In this document: positions 63,240 to 64,000 of the stretch, one piece after another
Layout of the letters: each line of letters opens with the position of its first letter
How positions within the stretch are numbered: position 1 is the stretch's first letter
The notes under the pieces: generated by a model
Database searches by the model: none
Told to the model about the DNA's origin: nothing
Seen by the model: the letters and a program-made list of their open reading frames with translations, nothing else
DNA from: CBDDBK01 sp965225715
Lineage (GTDB): Bacteria; Bacteroidota; Bacteroidia; Cytophagales; Flammeovirgaceae
Length of the DNA stretch: 64,000 nt
Direction of reading: 5' to 3'
NCBI GenBank assembly: GCA_965225715.1
Contig: CBDDBK010000005.1
Coordinates: 186,001 to 250,000 of the forward strand
Translations under genes and position numbers: made by a program

Positions 63240-64000
63240 TTAGTTACGCCCTGTGCTATCAGAAGCATTATTTCTTTGAATAGTGCTAAGTTTTCTATTG
63301 ATTATTTTAGTTGTACTTAAAGTTGTGCCTACTTGATTGTTCATACTTCCCAACAAACGTTTTTGCTGTCCTACACTAACTTTTAAATTATTAATTTCTT
63401 TTTGAAATTTAGCAAAACTTTCAGGTTGCTTTGAAATAATCACTTGAATAGCTTTTATCTTTTCCTCCATTTGTTTATTATTTTTAACCAAAATATTTTG
63501 GAAATCATTTATCTTTTTTTCTTGATTATTAAATTGAGTATTTATTTTTTGAAGTAAAGCAATACGTTGCAAGGAATCATTTCTTGCATTTTTATTAATT
63601 TTTCCTCGTAAATCTAACCATTTTAAAGAGTCAGATTTTCTATTATTTTGTACTCTTTGAGTAATATTCTTTTGAAATATATTATTTTTTATACCTTGTA
63701 TACTGTCTTCTCTTTGAAATTCTATAACTTGGTAAAGCAATTTTTGTGTTTGAGTAGAAGTGGAAGCCAAAGAAGTTGATTGATCTATAATATCTCTTAA
63801 ATCTCCTGCACTTTTAGTTAAACGTTTTTTTATAACAGAGTTATCGGTAGAAGATGAATTTTCAAAATCTTCTAGTAAGTTTAAAGTAGCGATTAGGTTT
63901 GATCTTAGCTTTTTCGTATTTTCAGTAATGACAACAACGCTATCATGTATTTGTTCGTTTTTCGTTTTTAATTCTGTCAGTTGAGTATCTTTTTCATGAG
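63240..64000 (-). CDS. Coiled-coil protein, partial at window end
   Basis: Open to the window edge: the frame continues upstream of the first candidate start (TTG at 63770) with TKNEQIHDSVVVITENTKKL, LLEDFENSSSTDNSVIKKRL and SAGDLRDIIDQSTSLASTST, so the gene begins outside. At least 253 residues, highly charged with heptad-like leucines and no catalytic motif; most likely long coiled coils of a structural or membrane-associated protein. It ends NNASDSTGRN. The family is not recognised. First gene of the yidD-kdsB run in the window. Confidence 0.6.
   Translation of the reverse strand, partial: HEKDTQLTELKTKNEQIHDSVVVITENTKKLRSNLIATLNLLEDFENSSSTDNSVIKKRLTKSAGDLRDIIDQSTSLASTSTQTQKLLYQVIEFQREDSIQGIKNNIFQKNITQRVQNNRKSDSLKWLDLRGKINKNARNDSLQRIALLQKINTQFNNQEKKINDFQNILVKNNKQMEEKIKAIQVIISKQPESFAKFQKEINNLKVSVGQQKRLLGSMNNQVGTTLSTTKIINRKLSTIQRNNASDSTGRN

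Noticed and set aside
1..64000. tRNA, rRNA or riboswitch genes
   Set aside because: Looked for T-loop sequences such as GGTTCRAATCC and for rRNA landmarks by eye; none found. A covariance search would be needed to exclude short RNAs.

Overview
The window is AT-rich DNA (by eye about two thirds A+T) from a member of the Bacteroidota. It carries two PorP/SprF-type proteins, a PorD (DUF4835) protein, a giant surface protein ending in a gliding-motility (CHU_C, type B) sorting domain, a TonB-dependent receptor, DUF1573 and a ferredoxin-reductase relic of a Bacteroidota type. These point to a type IX secretion system (T9SS) organism. I cannot place it below phylum/class level; Saprospiria-, Chitinophagia- or Flavobacteriia-like lineages all fit. 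No rRNA, tRNA or CRISPR array was seen.

Layout. 1-3.8 kb: end of a dihydrolipoamide acyltransferase, tsaD-pyrB, first PorP/SprF. 3.8-4.4 kb: transposase relics. 4.4-13.9 kb: DsbD-like protein, miaB, a chimeric metallopeptidase/Rpn gene, a GT-C-like membrane protein, pdxA, an NqrM-like protein, an NlpC/P60 hydrolase. 13.9-15.4 kb: graveyard of a ferredoxin-reductase stump, a chimeric IS5-type transposase and an RHS-like stump. 15.6-24 kb: second PorP/SprF, recQ, a PolB-type exonuclease lacking catalytic residues, fumC, a TylF-like methyltransferase, thrB. 24-28.7 kb: broken ORF, methyltransferase, tatD, DUF1573, MaoC, IS630 relics. 28.7-34.7 kb: giant CHU_C protein split by one frameshift. 35-47 kb: rocD, decayed elements, a TrmH-type methyltransferase, Hpt, DUF3137, mnmG, hldD, a 2-hydroxyacid dehydrogenase, infA, FkbM, amine oxidase. 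47.5-58 kb: TonB receptor broken by a 43-bp duplication, porD, acyl-CoA carboxylase beta, phytase-esterase lipoprotein, methyltransferase, AGCS symporter, Dol-P-Man-type synthase. 58.4-64 kb: rpmE2, GT9, and a minus-strand run coiled-coil ORF > yidD > kdsB > SulP > PAP2.

Most genes are housekeeping and stand alone or in pairs. Functions that belong together are scattered: T9SS/surface (two PorP/SprF, PorD, CHU_C protein) and envelope sugar chemistry (hldD, kdsB, GT9, GT2, four separate SAM methyltransferases).

The strongest unexplained signal is a degenerate ~90-95 bp repeat found at about 21 intergenic places, in both orientations, with TATAG...CTATA ends and a conserved TAGCnnnGCTA mini-palindrome. 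It is accompanied by relics of IS110, IS630, IS5 and IS1 type, two anonymous elements with inverted ends, and several genes broken by single small lesions. This suggests a genome worn by mobile elements and in active decay.
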